Position numbers and translations under genes: made by a program
Shown here: positions 1-7,378 of the stretch, piece after piece
How the letters are laid out: each line of letters opens with the position of its first letter
Position numbering within the stretch: the stretch's first letter is position 1
Notes under the pieces: model-generated
The model's input: only the letters and a program-made list of their open reading frames with translations
Told to the model about the DNA's origin: nothing
Database searches by the model: none
Assembly (NCBI GenBank): GCA_003559735.1
Contig: PWKN01000214.1
Location: 1-45,014 of the forward strand
From: Bacteroidales bacterium
GTDB taxonomy: Bacteria > Bacteroidota > Bacteroidia > Bacteroidales > UBA7960
DNA: 45,014 nt
Reading direction: 5' to 3'

Positions 1-5
1 CGATC

Positions 6-37
6 GCTGTCTGGATGACCCAGACAGCCCTTTTCTT
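6..37 (+). terminator. Possible intrinsic terminator for a plus-strand gene left of the window
   Basis: A perfect 9-bp stem (GCTGTCTGG at 6-14, CCAGACAGC at 20-28) with a 5-nt loop is followed by CC and a T-rich tract (TTTTCTT, 29-37). This is the form of a rho-independent terminator reading rightwards. On the minus strand there is no U tract after the stem, so it would not serve the FKBP gene that ends at 76. The gene it would serve lies outside the window. Confidence 0.5.
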
Positions 38-75
38 ATGGTTTTCATGGTCAGAGCCTTTCTTTATGATGGGTG

Positions 76-543
76 TTACCTGATATCTATGATCTCAATG
101 TCGAAGATCAGCACGGCATTACGCGGAATGCTCATTGTGCCCCTTTCCCCGTATCCCAGGGCAGACGGAACGAGGACAAGTCCCTTTCCACCCCTTTGGA
201 ACTCCATGATGCCCAAACGGAAACCCAGGATGGTGTGCGGAAGGTACATATCTGCCCCGTATCCGGCATCAAACACATCGCCATCAAGCAGGTAACCGAC
301 ATAATTCAATTTGACCGTACTGAACTGATGCGGGTATGCGCCACTTCCTTCTGCCTCGGGCGCAATAAAAACCCCCGACTCGAGCTCATAATATTCCTCA
401 ATGCCATTTTCTTCAAGATACTCCAGGATCTTTCTCCTGTCTATTTTTGCCCTTTCTTCATGATGGTCCTTGCCGCAGGAAAAAAGCAGCATCATACCAA
501 TTGCAGCAGCAATGACCAGTAGATTATTTTTGGAAATTATCAT
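76..543 (-). CDS. FKBP-type peptidyl-prolyl cis-trans isomerase, lipoprotein
   Basis: This 155-residue protein has a lipoprotein signal peptide: a hydrophobic segment at residues 8-21 ending in a lipobox (LLFSC, Cys about 23). A short spacer leads into an FKBP fold over roughly residues 75-155, with typical blocks such as V-x-L-N-Y-x-G, D-G-x-V-F-D, the MEF-x-R-G-G-K segment, and V-P-x-x-L-G-Y-G-E-R near the C-terminus. FKBPs catalyse proline isomerisation during protein folding; this one would sit on the periplasmic face of a membrane. It resembles the small FKBP lipoproteins (GldI-like) of Bacteroidota, but I cannot tell GldI from general paralogues. It has its own likely promoter and is separated from ftsZ by a repeat-rich spacer. 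Confidence 0.88.
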   Translation of the reverse strand: MIISKNNLLVIAAAIGMMLLFSCGKDHHEERAKIDRRKILEYLEENGIEEYYELESGVFIAPEAEGSGAYPHQFSTVKLNYVGYLLDGDVFDAGYGADMYLPHTILGFRLGIMEFQRGGKGLVLVPSALGYGERGTMSIPRNAVLIFDIEIIDIR

Positions 544-592
544 TAACGTTTTGTTTATTGTTTTTGCTGGATTTGATCCACGCTATCCATTA

Positions 593-620
593 CAAATATA
601 CATGATTTTTTTCATGCAAA
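593..620 (-). promoter_or_regulatory. Probable Bacteroidota-type promoter for the FKBP gene
   Basis: Read on the minus strand there is a -33-like TTTG (617-620), a 16-nt spacer and TATATTTG (593-600), a full match to the TAnnTTTG -7 consensus. The spacer is shorter than the usual 18-20 nt, so the -33 assignment is weaker than the -7. The predicted start of transcription lies about 45 nt before the ATG at 543. Confidence 0.5.
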
Positions 621-695
621 ATTTCACACAGACGCATGGAGAAAAATATAAAAAATCTTCTTATTCAAAAGCACTCCCAAATTTTGCCCCTGCAT

Positions 696-833
696 CTAAC
701 GGCCTTTTCCGTTGAATCAACCCCCACAACTCTTCTACGGCCTTGTCCGCTGAGCCCATCTACCCCCTCATCTCCGGTCATGTCCGTTGAGCCAACTCAC
801 TCCCCCTCTTCTACGGCCTTGTCCGGTTAGCCA
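696..833. repeat. Four degenerate tandem repeats with a period of about 38 nt
   Basis: A core close to CGGCCTTGTCCGTTGAGCC occurs four times, with its CGG at 700, 738, 775 and 814 (spacing 38, 37 and 39 nt). The copies differ at several positions. The segments between cores are all pyrimidine-rich with runs of C, so the true repeat unit is the whole 38 nt rather than a repeat plus unique spacers. Function is unknown. Confidence 0.8.
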
Positions 834-846
834 AAAAACAAGCGCA

Positions 847-919
847 GGTGGCGATAAGAAAAATCTGCTGTTCGAAGCACCGACCGAAGGGAGGTGCAAG
901 TTTAGATTTTTCCGCCACC
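847..919. repeat. Nested inverted repeat, potential 73-nt folded element
   Basis: The outer arm GGTGGCG (847-853) pairs with CGCCACC (913-919). After a 4-nt bulge, GAAAAATCT (858-866) pairs perfectly with AGATTTTTC (904-912). Inside lies a third small stem, GCACC (877-881) with GGTGC (893-897). The result is an extended hairpin able to form in RNA from either strand or as a DNA cruciform. It sits directly between the 38-nt repeats and the paired hairpin repeats, so all three may form one composite intergenic element. Confidence 0.6.
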
Positions 920-946
920 AAGTGTAGTTTTTTGAGCGAAGCGGAC

Positions 947-1053
947 GAAGCCTTGATTTTTTTTGATTACTTTTTTGTATCAAGACAAAAAAGTAATGGA
1001 ATGAAGCCTTGATTTTTTTTTGATTACTTTTTTGTATCAAGACAAAAAAGTAA
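947..1053. repeat. Tandem pair of about 50-nt repeats, each with a long A/T hairpin
   Basis: Copy 1 (947-996) and copy 2 (1003-1053) are nearly identical; copy 2 has one extra T in its internal T run (9 versus 8). Each holds an inverted repeat of the form TTACTTTTTTG-8 nt-CAAAAAAGTAA: 12-bp arms at 966-977 and 986-997 in copy 1, and 11-bp arms at 1024-1034 and 1043-1053 in copy 2. Neither strand shows a U tract directly after the stem, so it is not a textbook terminator, although it lies only 17 nt past the ftsZ stop codon. Confidence 0.8.
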
Positions 1054-1070
1054 GGTGGATATCCCTAACG

Positions 1071-2597
1071 TTAATCTACATTGTCGTGCAGGAATGAATT
1101 GTTGGACTTGATCTGTGTTTGTTTGTCTTTGGATTCATTCAGGGTAAAACGCGAAACATGCGTCTCGTCGCTTGCAGGAACAGGGCTGAGGCTGATCTTT
1201 CTTCTGATAAAAGCTGGCTGGTTTTCCAGGTCTGCCAGTCCCTCAGGGGTTTTCATCCTGATGCTCAAATCTTTCAGACGTTCTTCCCGTTCTTTCAACC
1301 GCGACTCTGCTTCCTCTTCCGTCAACGGGTTGTCGCCCTGGCGTTCGCCTGGTCGGACATATGTGGACTGTTCCGAAAGGGTCTGCTTAAACTGTTCTGT
1401 CTGTTCCTTTGTCAACGTCCTGGTATGAACCCTGCGTGTTTCCGGCCGATCGTCTGATTGGCTGTCATTTTTTATTCTGAGGGTCATCTGTTCGTTCGCG
1501 TCTTTATTTTCTTCAAAAGGGCCCTCCCATTCAAAGCTTTGTTGTTTGTCTTCTCCTTTCGTCTTGTTCTCTTCGAGTGTTACGACTTTTTTGTTTTTGC
1601 GCGGTTCCCCTTCGTAGAAGTTTTTCTTTGCGTCGAATCCGGTAGCTACCAGCGTGACACTGACCTTTGCTTCGAGCGACTCGTCTTTACTGAGTCCCCA
1701 GATGATCTCAGCACCTCCACCAGCTTCATCATTGATGTAATCAGTGATTTCCGTGATCTCATCCATTAAGACTTCTTCTTTTCCGCTGGTGATGTTCAGC
1801 AGGATGTTTTTTGCCCCAATGATCTGGTTGTCGTTCAGAAGAGGGGATGACAAGGCGGTTTCAACGGCTTTTATTGAGCGGTTTTCCCCTTCAGCGCTTC
1901 CATTGCCCATAATGGCCACGCCACTGCCTGACATTACCGTTTTTACGTCGGCGAAATCAACATTGATGTTTCCGGTCAGCGTAATGATCTCTGCAATCCC
2001 TTTTGCCCCTGTGGTCAGCACATTATCGGCTTTGCCAAATGCTTCTGAGACCGACAGGTTGCCGTAGAGCTCCCGCAACCGGTCGTTGCAGATGATGAGC
2101 AGGGTATCGACATTCTCAGTCAACTCTTGTATCCCTTCTTCAGCCTGCTGACGGCGTTTGCGTCCTTCAAAGGAAAACGGGATGGTGACAATGCCCACGG
2201 TGAGGATGTCCATTTCCTTAGACGTTTTGGCAATGATGGGTGCGGCGCCCGTACCGGTACCACCTCCCATGCCCGCTGTGATGAACAGCATTTTCGTATG
2301 GGATCCCAAAGCATCCCTGATGCGCTCAATGTCTTCCAGTGCTGCCCTGCGGCCTACCTCCGGTATGCTCCCTGCACCGCGACCTTCGGTCAGGTTAACG
2401 CCCATCTGGATCTTATTCGGAACAGGACTGTTTTCCAGCGCCTGGGAATCTGTGTTGCAAACAAAAAAGTCTACACCCTGTATGCCCTGACGAAACATGT
2501 GGTTTACTGCATTGCTGCCGCCGCCACCAACGCCCATTACCTTGATGATCGAACTTTGATTTTTCGGTAAATCGAATTTAATGATGTCTTTGGTCAT
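1071..2597 (-). CDS. ftsZ: Cell division protein FtsZ
   Basis: FtsZ is the tubulin-like GTPase that forms the Z ring at midcell. The 508-residue product has the N-terminal nucleotide-binding segment (VGGGGSNAVN, residues 23-32), the GTPase signature GGGTGTG (111-117) and a C-terminal half expected to hold the T7 loop. A long charged linker (about 330-490) leads to a C-terminal peptide ending NNSFLHDNVD, the Bacteroidota form of the tail that binds FtsA. At 508 residues it is longer than the E. coli protein (383) because of the linker. It is the last gene of the dcw cluster, 59 nt after ftsA, and is followed by the intergenic repeat block. Confidence 0.98.
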   Translation of the reverse strand: MTKDIIKFDLPKNQSSIIKVMGVGGGGSNAVNHMFRQGIQGVDFFVCNTDSQALENSPVPNKIQMGVNLTEGRGAGSIPEVGRRAALEDIERIRDALGSHTKMLFITAGMGGGTGTGAAPIIAKTSKEMDILTVGIVTIPFSFEGRKRRQQAEEGIQELTENVDTLLIICNDRLRELYGNLSVSEAFGKADNVLTTGAKGIAEIITLTGNINVDFADVKTVMSGSGVAIMGNGSAEGENRSIKAVETALSSPLLNDNQIIGAKNILLNITSGKEEVLMDEITEITDYINDEAGGGAEIIWGLSKDESLEAKVSVTLVATGFDAKKNFYEGEPRKNKKVVTLEENKTKGEDKQQSFEWEGPFEENKDANEQMTLRIKNDSQSDDRPETRRVHTRTLTKEQTEQFKQTLSEQSTYVRPGERQGDNPLTEEEAESRLKEREERLKDLSIRMKTPEGLADLENQPAFIRRKISLSPVPASDETHVSRFTLNESKDKQTQIKSNNSFLHDNVD

Positions 2598-2656
2598 AAC
2601 TATCTGGTGTTTGGTAAATAATTAGCTGTTTTGTTAACAGATCGAACCATTATGGT

Positions 2657-3928
2657 TTAATCCTCGCTGTCTTTTTCAAAAAACTCTTTTCCCCTTGAAA
2701 GGATCTTTTCGAAGAAGTTTCCTTTCTGACCGGTCCTTGTTCCTGCAACAGGCTTCCCAGGCTTCTTTCTTTGTTCTATGGCTTGAAAGCCTTTAATGAC
2801 AAGGCCGACACCCGTTGCGTGCATCGGACTCCCCATCTCACCTGAAGGAGACCTGGCCAGGTGTTCATTCGGATAACCGATGCGGGTATCCATTCCGGTC
2901 ACAAACTCGGTGAGCTGGGCTACGTGCTTTAACTGGCTTCCGCCGCCGGTCAGGACGATGCCGGCGATCAGCTTCTTTTCGTAACCAGATGCCTTGATCT
3001 CGTAATATACATGCTCGATGATCTCCTCCATTCGTGCCTGGATTATGTGTGCCAGGTTTTTGAGGGATATCTCTTTGGGCTCACGACCCTTGAGTCCGGG
3101 AATGGAAACAATTTCCTCATCCTTGTTCTCACTGGCCAGTGCCGAACCAAAGCTTATTTTCAGAGCTTCGGCCTGGTTGCGGATGATGGCGCACCCCTCC
3201 CTGATGTCTTCGGTGATGGCATTGCCGCCCAACGGAATGACGGCGGTATGCCTGATGATCTCATCCTGGAATATGGCCATATCGGTTGTTCCGCCGCCAA
3301 TATCCACCAGCGCCACACCGGCTTCCTTTTCCTGCTCACCAAGTACTGCTTCTGACGATGCGAGGGGTTCCAGTATAAGGTCACTGATCACCAGTCCGGC
3401 TTTGGTTACGCATTTGTTGATGTTCTTTGCTGCCGCCACCTTGCCGGTGATGATGTGAAAGTTTGCCTCAAGGCAGTTGCCCGACATGCCGATGGGCTCA
3501 CGAATGCCCTGCTGGCCATCAATGATGTACTCCTGGGGGATTACGTGGATGATCTCTTCACCCGGTGGCAGGGCCAGCTTGTACATACTCTCAATGAGGT
3601 TGCCGGTTTCCGCTTCAGAGATCTCCTCTTCTATGGCATTGCGCATGATGCTTCCCCGGTGCTGCAAACTTCGAATATGCTGTCCGGCAATGCCCACATT
3701 GGCAACCTTGATCTCAACGCCTGAATGATCGCTGGCTTCAGATACCGCCGTGCTGATTGAATTCACCGTATGCTGAATATTTTCTACCACACCGCGGTTA
3801 ACGCCCAGGGAGTCGGCACGGCCCAACCCGAGGATCTCTATCTTCCCGTATTCGTTCTTACGGCCAACGACACAAGCGATTTTTGTTGACCCGATATCCA
3901 ATCCTACAATGATTTCAGAAGATGCCAT
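2657..3928 (-). CDS. ftsA: Cell division protein FtsA
   Basis: FtsA is an actin-family ATPase that tethers FtsZ filaments to the inner membrane. The 423-residue protein shows the phosphate 1 motif (GLDIGSTK, about 9-16), the phosphate 2 motif (DIGGGTTD, 209-216) and an adenosine-type motif (LTGGGS) near residue 335. After a Lys/Pro-rich linker the last residues (FFEKILSRGKEFFEK) look like the C-terminal amphipathic helix used for membrane binding. It lies between ftsQ and ftsZ, as in most dcw clusters. Confidence 0.97.
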   Translation of the reverse strand: MASSEIIVGLDIGSTKIACVVGRKNEYGKIEILGLGRADSLGVNRGVVENIQHTVNSISTAVSEASDHSGVEIKVANVGIAGQHIRSLQHRGSIMRNAIEEEISEAETGNLIESMYKLALPPGEEIIHVIPQEYIIDGQQGIREPIGMSGNCLEANFHIITGKVAAAKNINKCVTKAGLVISDLILEPLASSEAVLGEQEKEAGVALVDIGGGTTDMAIFQDEIIRHTAVIPLGGNAITEDIREGCAIIRNQAEALKISFGSALASENKDEEIVSIPGLKGREPKEISLKNLAHIIQARMEEIIEHVYYEIKASGYEKKLIAGIVLTGGGSQLKHVAQLTEFVTGMDTRIGYPNEHLARSPSGEMGSPMHATGVGLVIKGFQAIEQRKKPGKPVAGTRTGQKGNFFEKILSRGKEFFEKDSED

Positions 3929-3976
3929 AATAAAAAATATCTGTTTGTTTGTTCATAAATACACTTTTTCATCCAG

Positions 3977-3993
3977 GGTATGTTGTTCATACC
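3977..3993 (-). other. Small perfect hairpin between ftsQ and ftsA
   Basis: GGTATG (3977-3982) and CATACC (3988-3993) form a 6-bp stem with a 5-nt loop in the 79-nt spacer separating ftsQ from ftsA. There is no T tract, so termination is not implied. It could protect mRNA or be chance. Confidence 0.3.
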
Positions 3994-4007
3994 TTCATTC
4001 CCCTTAT

Positions 4008-4781
4008 TCATTGAGAACATACCACCTGGTGCCTGAATTCAACATTCACCCTCCCGTAATGATTCCAGCCTATTTGTGTTAGTCCGCGCTGATAGAACAC
4101 ACGCAGGTTACGGAACTTTTCCTCAATCCTGTCTGCGTGTCCGAACTCAATGATATGGGCGCCGTTTTTGGGTATCAGCTCAAACTTGCCTGTGGGGAGC
4201 ACAACAATGTGGTCGATGAATGCCTTCCAGAAGGGATCATTGTGAATATGGGATGCCAGCGCATAGAGGCCGGACAGGACCCCCATCTCTTGTTCTTTTT
4301 CCCGTCTGACAGTCGTTCCGGGCGAATATGATGTGTTTATGGCCCCCGTGACGAGCATTACCCTGGCCGTATGCCGGTCAGATAAGGGAAACATATATCC
4401 TTTTACATCAATATAGTAACTCTCATTCTGTCTGTTGATGATCCGCATCAGCGGATCACGCAATGTGGCGTCAATACGAATCTCTCCATTAATGGAGCGG
4501 TACACGTGTGCCTGGTCAACAAACGCATTGTTGTCAACAATCTCCTGGTAAGCCTGGAGGGGAGCTGGTGCGCCCTGGTTGTCGCCTGTAGCATCAACGT
4601 TCCTGGCAATCAGATTTTTGATGTCCTCCACGCTGATAAATGGGTTGCCGCTTTTGCTGACGACCTGGATGCCGGCAGGGGTGTATGGCGGTTGATGATC
4701 ATTGCGGGCAGCAGAGCTGGTCAGCATCCACACCCCGGTGACCAGGAGCACCATTCCGGAAATGAGTATCAGCTTCTTCAT
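4008..4781 (-). CDS. ftsQ: Cell division protein FtsQ
   Basis: FtsQ is a bitopic inner-membrane protein that links early and late division proteins through its periplasmic POTRA and beta domains. The 257-residue product has one N-terminal transmembrane segment (about 3-22). A POTRA-like region with the I-S-V-E-D-I-K-N-L-I pattern follows at about residues 48-60, then a beta domain with an R-D-P-L segment. Identification rests on weak sequence resemblance plus its place between murC and ftsA. The start is firm: its ATG overlaps the murC stop by one base (TAATG at 4779-4783), which suggests translational coupling. Confidence 0.88.
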   Translation of the reverse strand: MKKLILISGMVLLVTGVWMLTSSAARNDHQPPYTPAGIQVVSKSGNPFISVEDIKNLIARNVDATGDNQGAPAPLQAYQEIVDNNAFVDQAHVYRSINGEIRIDATLRDPLMRIINRQNESYYIDVKGYMFPLSDRHTARVMLVTGAINTSYSPGTTVRREKEQEMGVLSGLYALASHIHNDPFWKAFIDHIVVLPTGKFELIPKNGAHIIEFGHADRIEEKFRNLRVFYQRGLTQIGWNHYGRVNVEFRHQVVCSQ

Positions 4782-6175
4782 TATTTGCCTGTTTTTTTCA
4801 ATAACGCCTGTTTGATCGGTTGTGCAAAACGGTCGATGTCTCCCGCTCCCATTGTGAGCAATATGTCGGTGTTGGTTGTTTCAATGATGGTCAGCAGTTC
4901 GTCGCGACGGCAATGCCTGGCCTTTGCATGTTCGATCTTGTTGAGCAGCGTGTATGCGTCAACCCCTTCAATGGGTTCTTCCCGTGCCGGGTAAATATCG
5001 AGCAGGATCACTTCATCGAGCAGCGACAGGCTTTCAGCAAACTGTATTGCCAGATCCCTTGTCCTCGAATAGAGGTGCGGCTGGAAGATTCCGGTGATCT
5101 TCCTCCCTGGCCACATTTCACGGGCCGATTCGATGCATGCATTGATCTCCTCAGGATGATGTGCATAATCGTCGACATATACGGTATGTTCATTCTGAAT
5201 GTGGATGTCGAATCTGCGGTAAACCCCCCTGAAGCTGCTGAGGGCAGAAAGAATGGTCTCTGCACCAATATTAAGCTGGTGGGCAATTGCTGCGGCAGCA
5301 AGTGCATTTTCCATGTTGTGCCGACCCGGCAGACCCGGACACAGATCATCAACAGTCAGCCGGCCTCTTATGTTTGCGTGATACAACCCCCTGTCTACAA
5401 ACACATTGTCGAGATAATAGTCGGCGGGACCGTCAGGGTGATAGGAATAATGTGTCCCCTTAAAGCCGGTCTTCTCGGCAATTCCCCTTGCTGCGATCAG
5501 GATGCCCTGAGGTGGCAGGCGATTGGCAAAGAGGGCAAAGGCAGACAAAAGGGCCTCTTCACTGCCATATACATCCAGGTGGTCTGCATCAATGGCACTG
5601 ATGGAGGCGATCTGTGGCGACAAACGGAGGAACGACCGGTCGTATTCATCCGCTTCTGCGATCAGCCACTGTGGGTCAGGGTCGCCGATATAGTTGCTGT
5701 CGTAGTTGTTGCTGATCCCTCCCAGGAATGCAATGCACGGGATCTCTGCCGTCTTAAGAATATGTACCAACATGGCGCCGATGGTTGTTTTGCCGTGGGT
5801 GCCTGCAATGGCTATGGTTGGAGTGTCGTGTGAAAGCATTCCGAGTACTTCCGAGCGTTTCCTGATGGGGAGTTTATGTTCTTTGAAATGGCGGTACAAG
5901 CTGGTGGTGACCGGCACGGCGGGGGTATGTACCACCAGGTCAGGGGATACGGAAATAGTGTCGGGGTCGTCAGCGTGACTTACCATTATGCCTTCATCCT
6001 GGAGGGATTGTGTGAGCGGACCTGGTGTTTTGTCGTAACCACTTACGCAGACTCCCCTGGAATGGAAATACCTGGCAAGGGCGCTCATACCGATTCCTCC
6101 TATTCCGAGGAAGAACATTGTTCTTATGTTGTCTATGCGTTGCATATATTGATTGTTCATTTCTTCATCCGGCAT
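4781..6175 (-). CDS. murC: UDP-N-acetylmuramate--L-alanine ligase MurC
   Basis: MurC adds L-alanine to UDP-MurNAc, the first peptide step of peptidoglycan precursor synthesis in the cytoplasm. The 464-residue protein has the N-terminal dinucleotide-like motif GIGGIGMS (24-31), the ATP-binding loop GTHGKTT (125-131), an E-A-D-E-x-D segment in the central domain and the Y-A-H-H-P motif typical of MurC in the C-terminal half. The first in-frame ATG gives a slightly long N-terminus; starts at Met6 or Met11 are also possible. It overlaps ftsQ by one base. Confidence 0.97.
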   Translation of the reverse strand: MPDEEMNNQYMQRIDNIRTMFFLGIGGIGMSALARYFHSRGVCVSGYDKTPGPLTQSLQDEGIMVSHADDPDTISVSPDLVVHTPAVPVTTSLYRHFKEHKLPIRKRSEVLGMLSHDTPTIAIAGTHGKTTIGAMLVHILKTAEIPCIAFLGGISNNYDSNYIGDPDPQWLIAEADEYDRSFLRLSPQIASISAIDADHLDVYGSEEALLSAFALFANRLPPQGILIAARGIAEKTGFKGTHYSYHPDGPADYYLDNVFVDRGLYHANIRGRLTVDDLCPGLPGRHNMENALAAAAIAHQLNIGAETILSALSSFRGVYRRFDIHIQNEHTVYVDDYAHHPEEINACIESAREMWPGRKITGIFQPHLYSRTRDLAIQFAESLSLLDEVILLDIYPAREEPIEGVDAYTLLNKIEHAKARHCRRDELLTIIETTNTDILLTMGAGDIDRFAQPIKQALLKKTGK

Positions 6176-6195
6176 TCATAATACAGGATGCCGGC

Positions 6196-7329
6196 TTATT
6201 GATCTTTTTCTGTTGTCATACCAAGGGCCACCCCGGCAATCACATCAGCGGCATTCCTGTAGGCCAGTCCTGCCATCTTTTCCCTCATTCGCTGCTTTTT
6301 CTCTTCATTGAATATCAACTCCAGTACTGCTTCCGGAAGTCGTTCCCTCGCTTCATCGTCCTTCAGCATCATCGCTGCCTGCTGGTTAACCAGCGCCATC
6401 GCATTTTTAGTCTGGTGGTCTTCTGCGACATTGGGTGATGGGATAAAAATGGCCGGAACACCGGCAACACATATTTCCGATACCGCAATGGCGCCTGCAC
6501 GGCTTACGACCACATCAGCCGCTGCATAGGCATAGTGCATGTTGTCTATGAACGCACTGATGCATACCTGGTTTTCCGGGAGAGCGGGAAGTGTTTCCCG
6601 GATATGTTCATGATAAAACTGCCCTGTCTGCCAGATCAGCCGTATCCCGTTCCTTAACAGATCTGGCAAACCATAATGTACTGCTTCGTTGATGGAGCGT
6701 GCGCCCAGGCTGCCGCCGGTAACGAGTAAGACCGGACCACCGGCTGATAGTCCGAAATGCTCCATGGCCTTCTCACGCAATCCCTTCAGGTCAAGGAGGT
6801 TCTCTCTTACCGGGTTGCCCGTAACGTATATCTTTTCCTTTTTAAAGTATGTCTCCATCCCGTCATATGCCACACATATCTTGCCGGCCTTTTTTCCCAG
6901 GATCCTGTTGGTAATTCCGGGAAAAGAGTTTTGTTCCTGTATCACAACAGGGATCCTTTGTTTTGCGGCGGTCCACAGTACCGGTCCGCTTGCATATCCC
7001 CCCACTCCGATAACGATATCGGGTTTAAACCTTTTGATGATCTGTTTTGCACCCGAAAGGCTCTTTAACAGTTTCCACGGTACCAGGAAGTTTTTCCACG
7101 TGAACCTGCGTTGCAATCCCGCAATATCGAGTCCGATAATGCGAAACCCTGCCGCCGGCACCTGCTTCATTTCCAGCCTGTCTTTTGCGCCTACAAACAG
7201 GATGGTGGCGTTGTATGCCTTTTTTTTCAGGGCGCTGGCAATGGCAATGGCCGGAAAAACGTGTCCACCTGTGCCGCCACCTGCGATGATGATCCTCAAT
7301 GGCTTGTATGTTTGCTGACGCTTTTTCAT
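6196..7329 (-). CDS. murG: UDP-N-acetylglucosamine--N-acetylmuramyl-(pentapeptide) pyrophosphoryl-undecaprenol transferase MurG
   Basis: MurG converts lipid I to lipid II by adding GlcNAc on the cytoplasmic face of the membrane. The 377-residue GT-B enzyme shows the glycine-rich loop GGGTGGH (17-23), the IGVGGYASGP segment of the N-lobe, E-Q-N-S-F-P-G-x-T-N-R, the second glycine-rich loop (TGGSLGA) and the acceptor/UDP-GlcNAc region S-R-A-G-A. Length and motifs are normal. It lies between ftsW and murC. Confidence 0.97.
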   Translation of the reverse strand: MKKRQQTYKPLRIIIAGGGTGGHVFPAIAIASALKKKAYNATILFVGAKDRLEMKQVPAAGFRIIGLDIAGLQRRFTWKNFLVPWKLLKSLSGAKQIIKRFKPDIVIGVGGYASGPVLWTAAKQRIPVVIQEQNSFPGITNRILGKKAGKICVAYDGMETYFKKEKIYVTGNPVRENLLDLKGLREKAMEHFGLSAGGPVLLVTGGSLGARSINEAVHYGLPDLLRNGIRLIWQTGQFYHEHIRETLPALPENQVCISAFIDNMHYAYAAADVVVSRAGAIAVSEICVAGVPAIFIPSPNVAEDHQTKNAMALVNQQAAMMLKDDEARERLPEAVLELIFNEEKKQRMREKMAGLAYRNAADVIAGVALGMTTEKDQ

Positions 7330-7342
7330 TGTTATTTATGTG

Positions 7343-7378
7343 TGAACCGCACTGGCTTTGTCCCCAGGGGTCGGTTCA
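7343..7378 (-). other. Inverted repeat filling the ftsW-murG spacer
   Basis: TGAACCG (7343-7349) and CGGTTCA (7372-7378) are perfect 7-bp arms, with a palindromic CCCCAGGGG core (7362-7370) between them. The structure occupies most of the 49-nt gap after ftsW. It lacks a T tract, so an RNA-stability or pausing role is as likely as termination. Confidence 0.35.

Larger units (their letters stand above)
544..1070. other. Gene-free spacer between ftsZ and the FKBP gene, filled with repeats
   Basis: This 527-nt stretch holds no credible gene. It contains the FKBP promoter (593-620), four degenerate 38-nt tandem repeats (about 696-833), a nested inverted repeat (847-919) and a tandem pair of hairpin repeats (947-1053). 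Short open frames here have a lysine- and arginine-rich composition that comes from the repeats and look spurious. Because ftsZ ends at 1071, the element would form the 3' region of the dcw transcript if transcription runs through. Confidence 0.7.

Noticed and set aside
696-833. Short regularly spaced repeats that might be a CRISPR array
   Set aside because: The cores are degenerate, the segments between them are similar to one another and C-rich rather than unique, there are only four units and no cas genes are nearby.
768-1040. A 90-codon open frame on the minus strand
   Set aside because: It runs entirely through the tandem repeats and hairpins, so its composition comes from repeat sequence; no start signal or domain is visible.
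4820-5833. A 337-codon open frame on the plus strand opposite murC
   Set aside because: It lies wholly antisense to the well-conserved murC and has no recognisable domain; it is a shadow of murC codon use.
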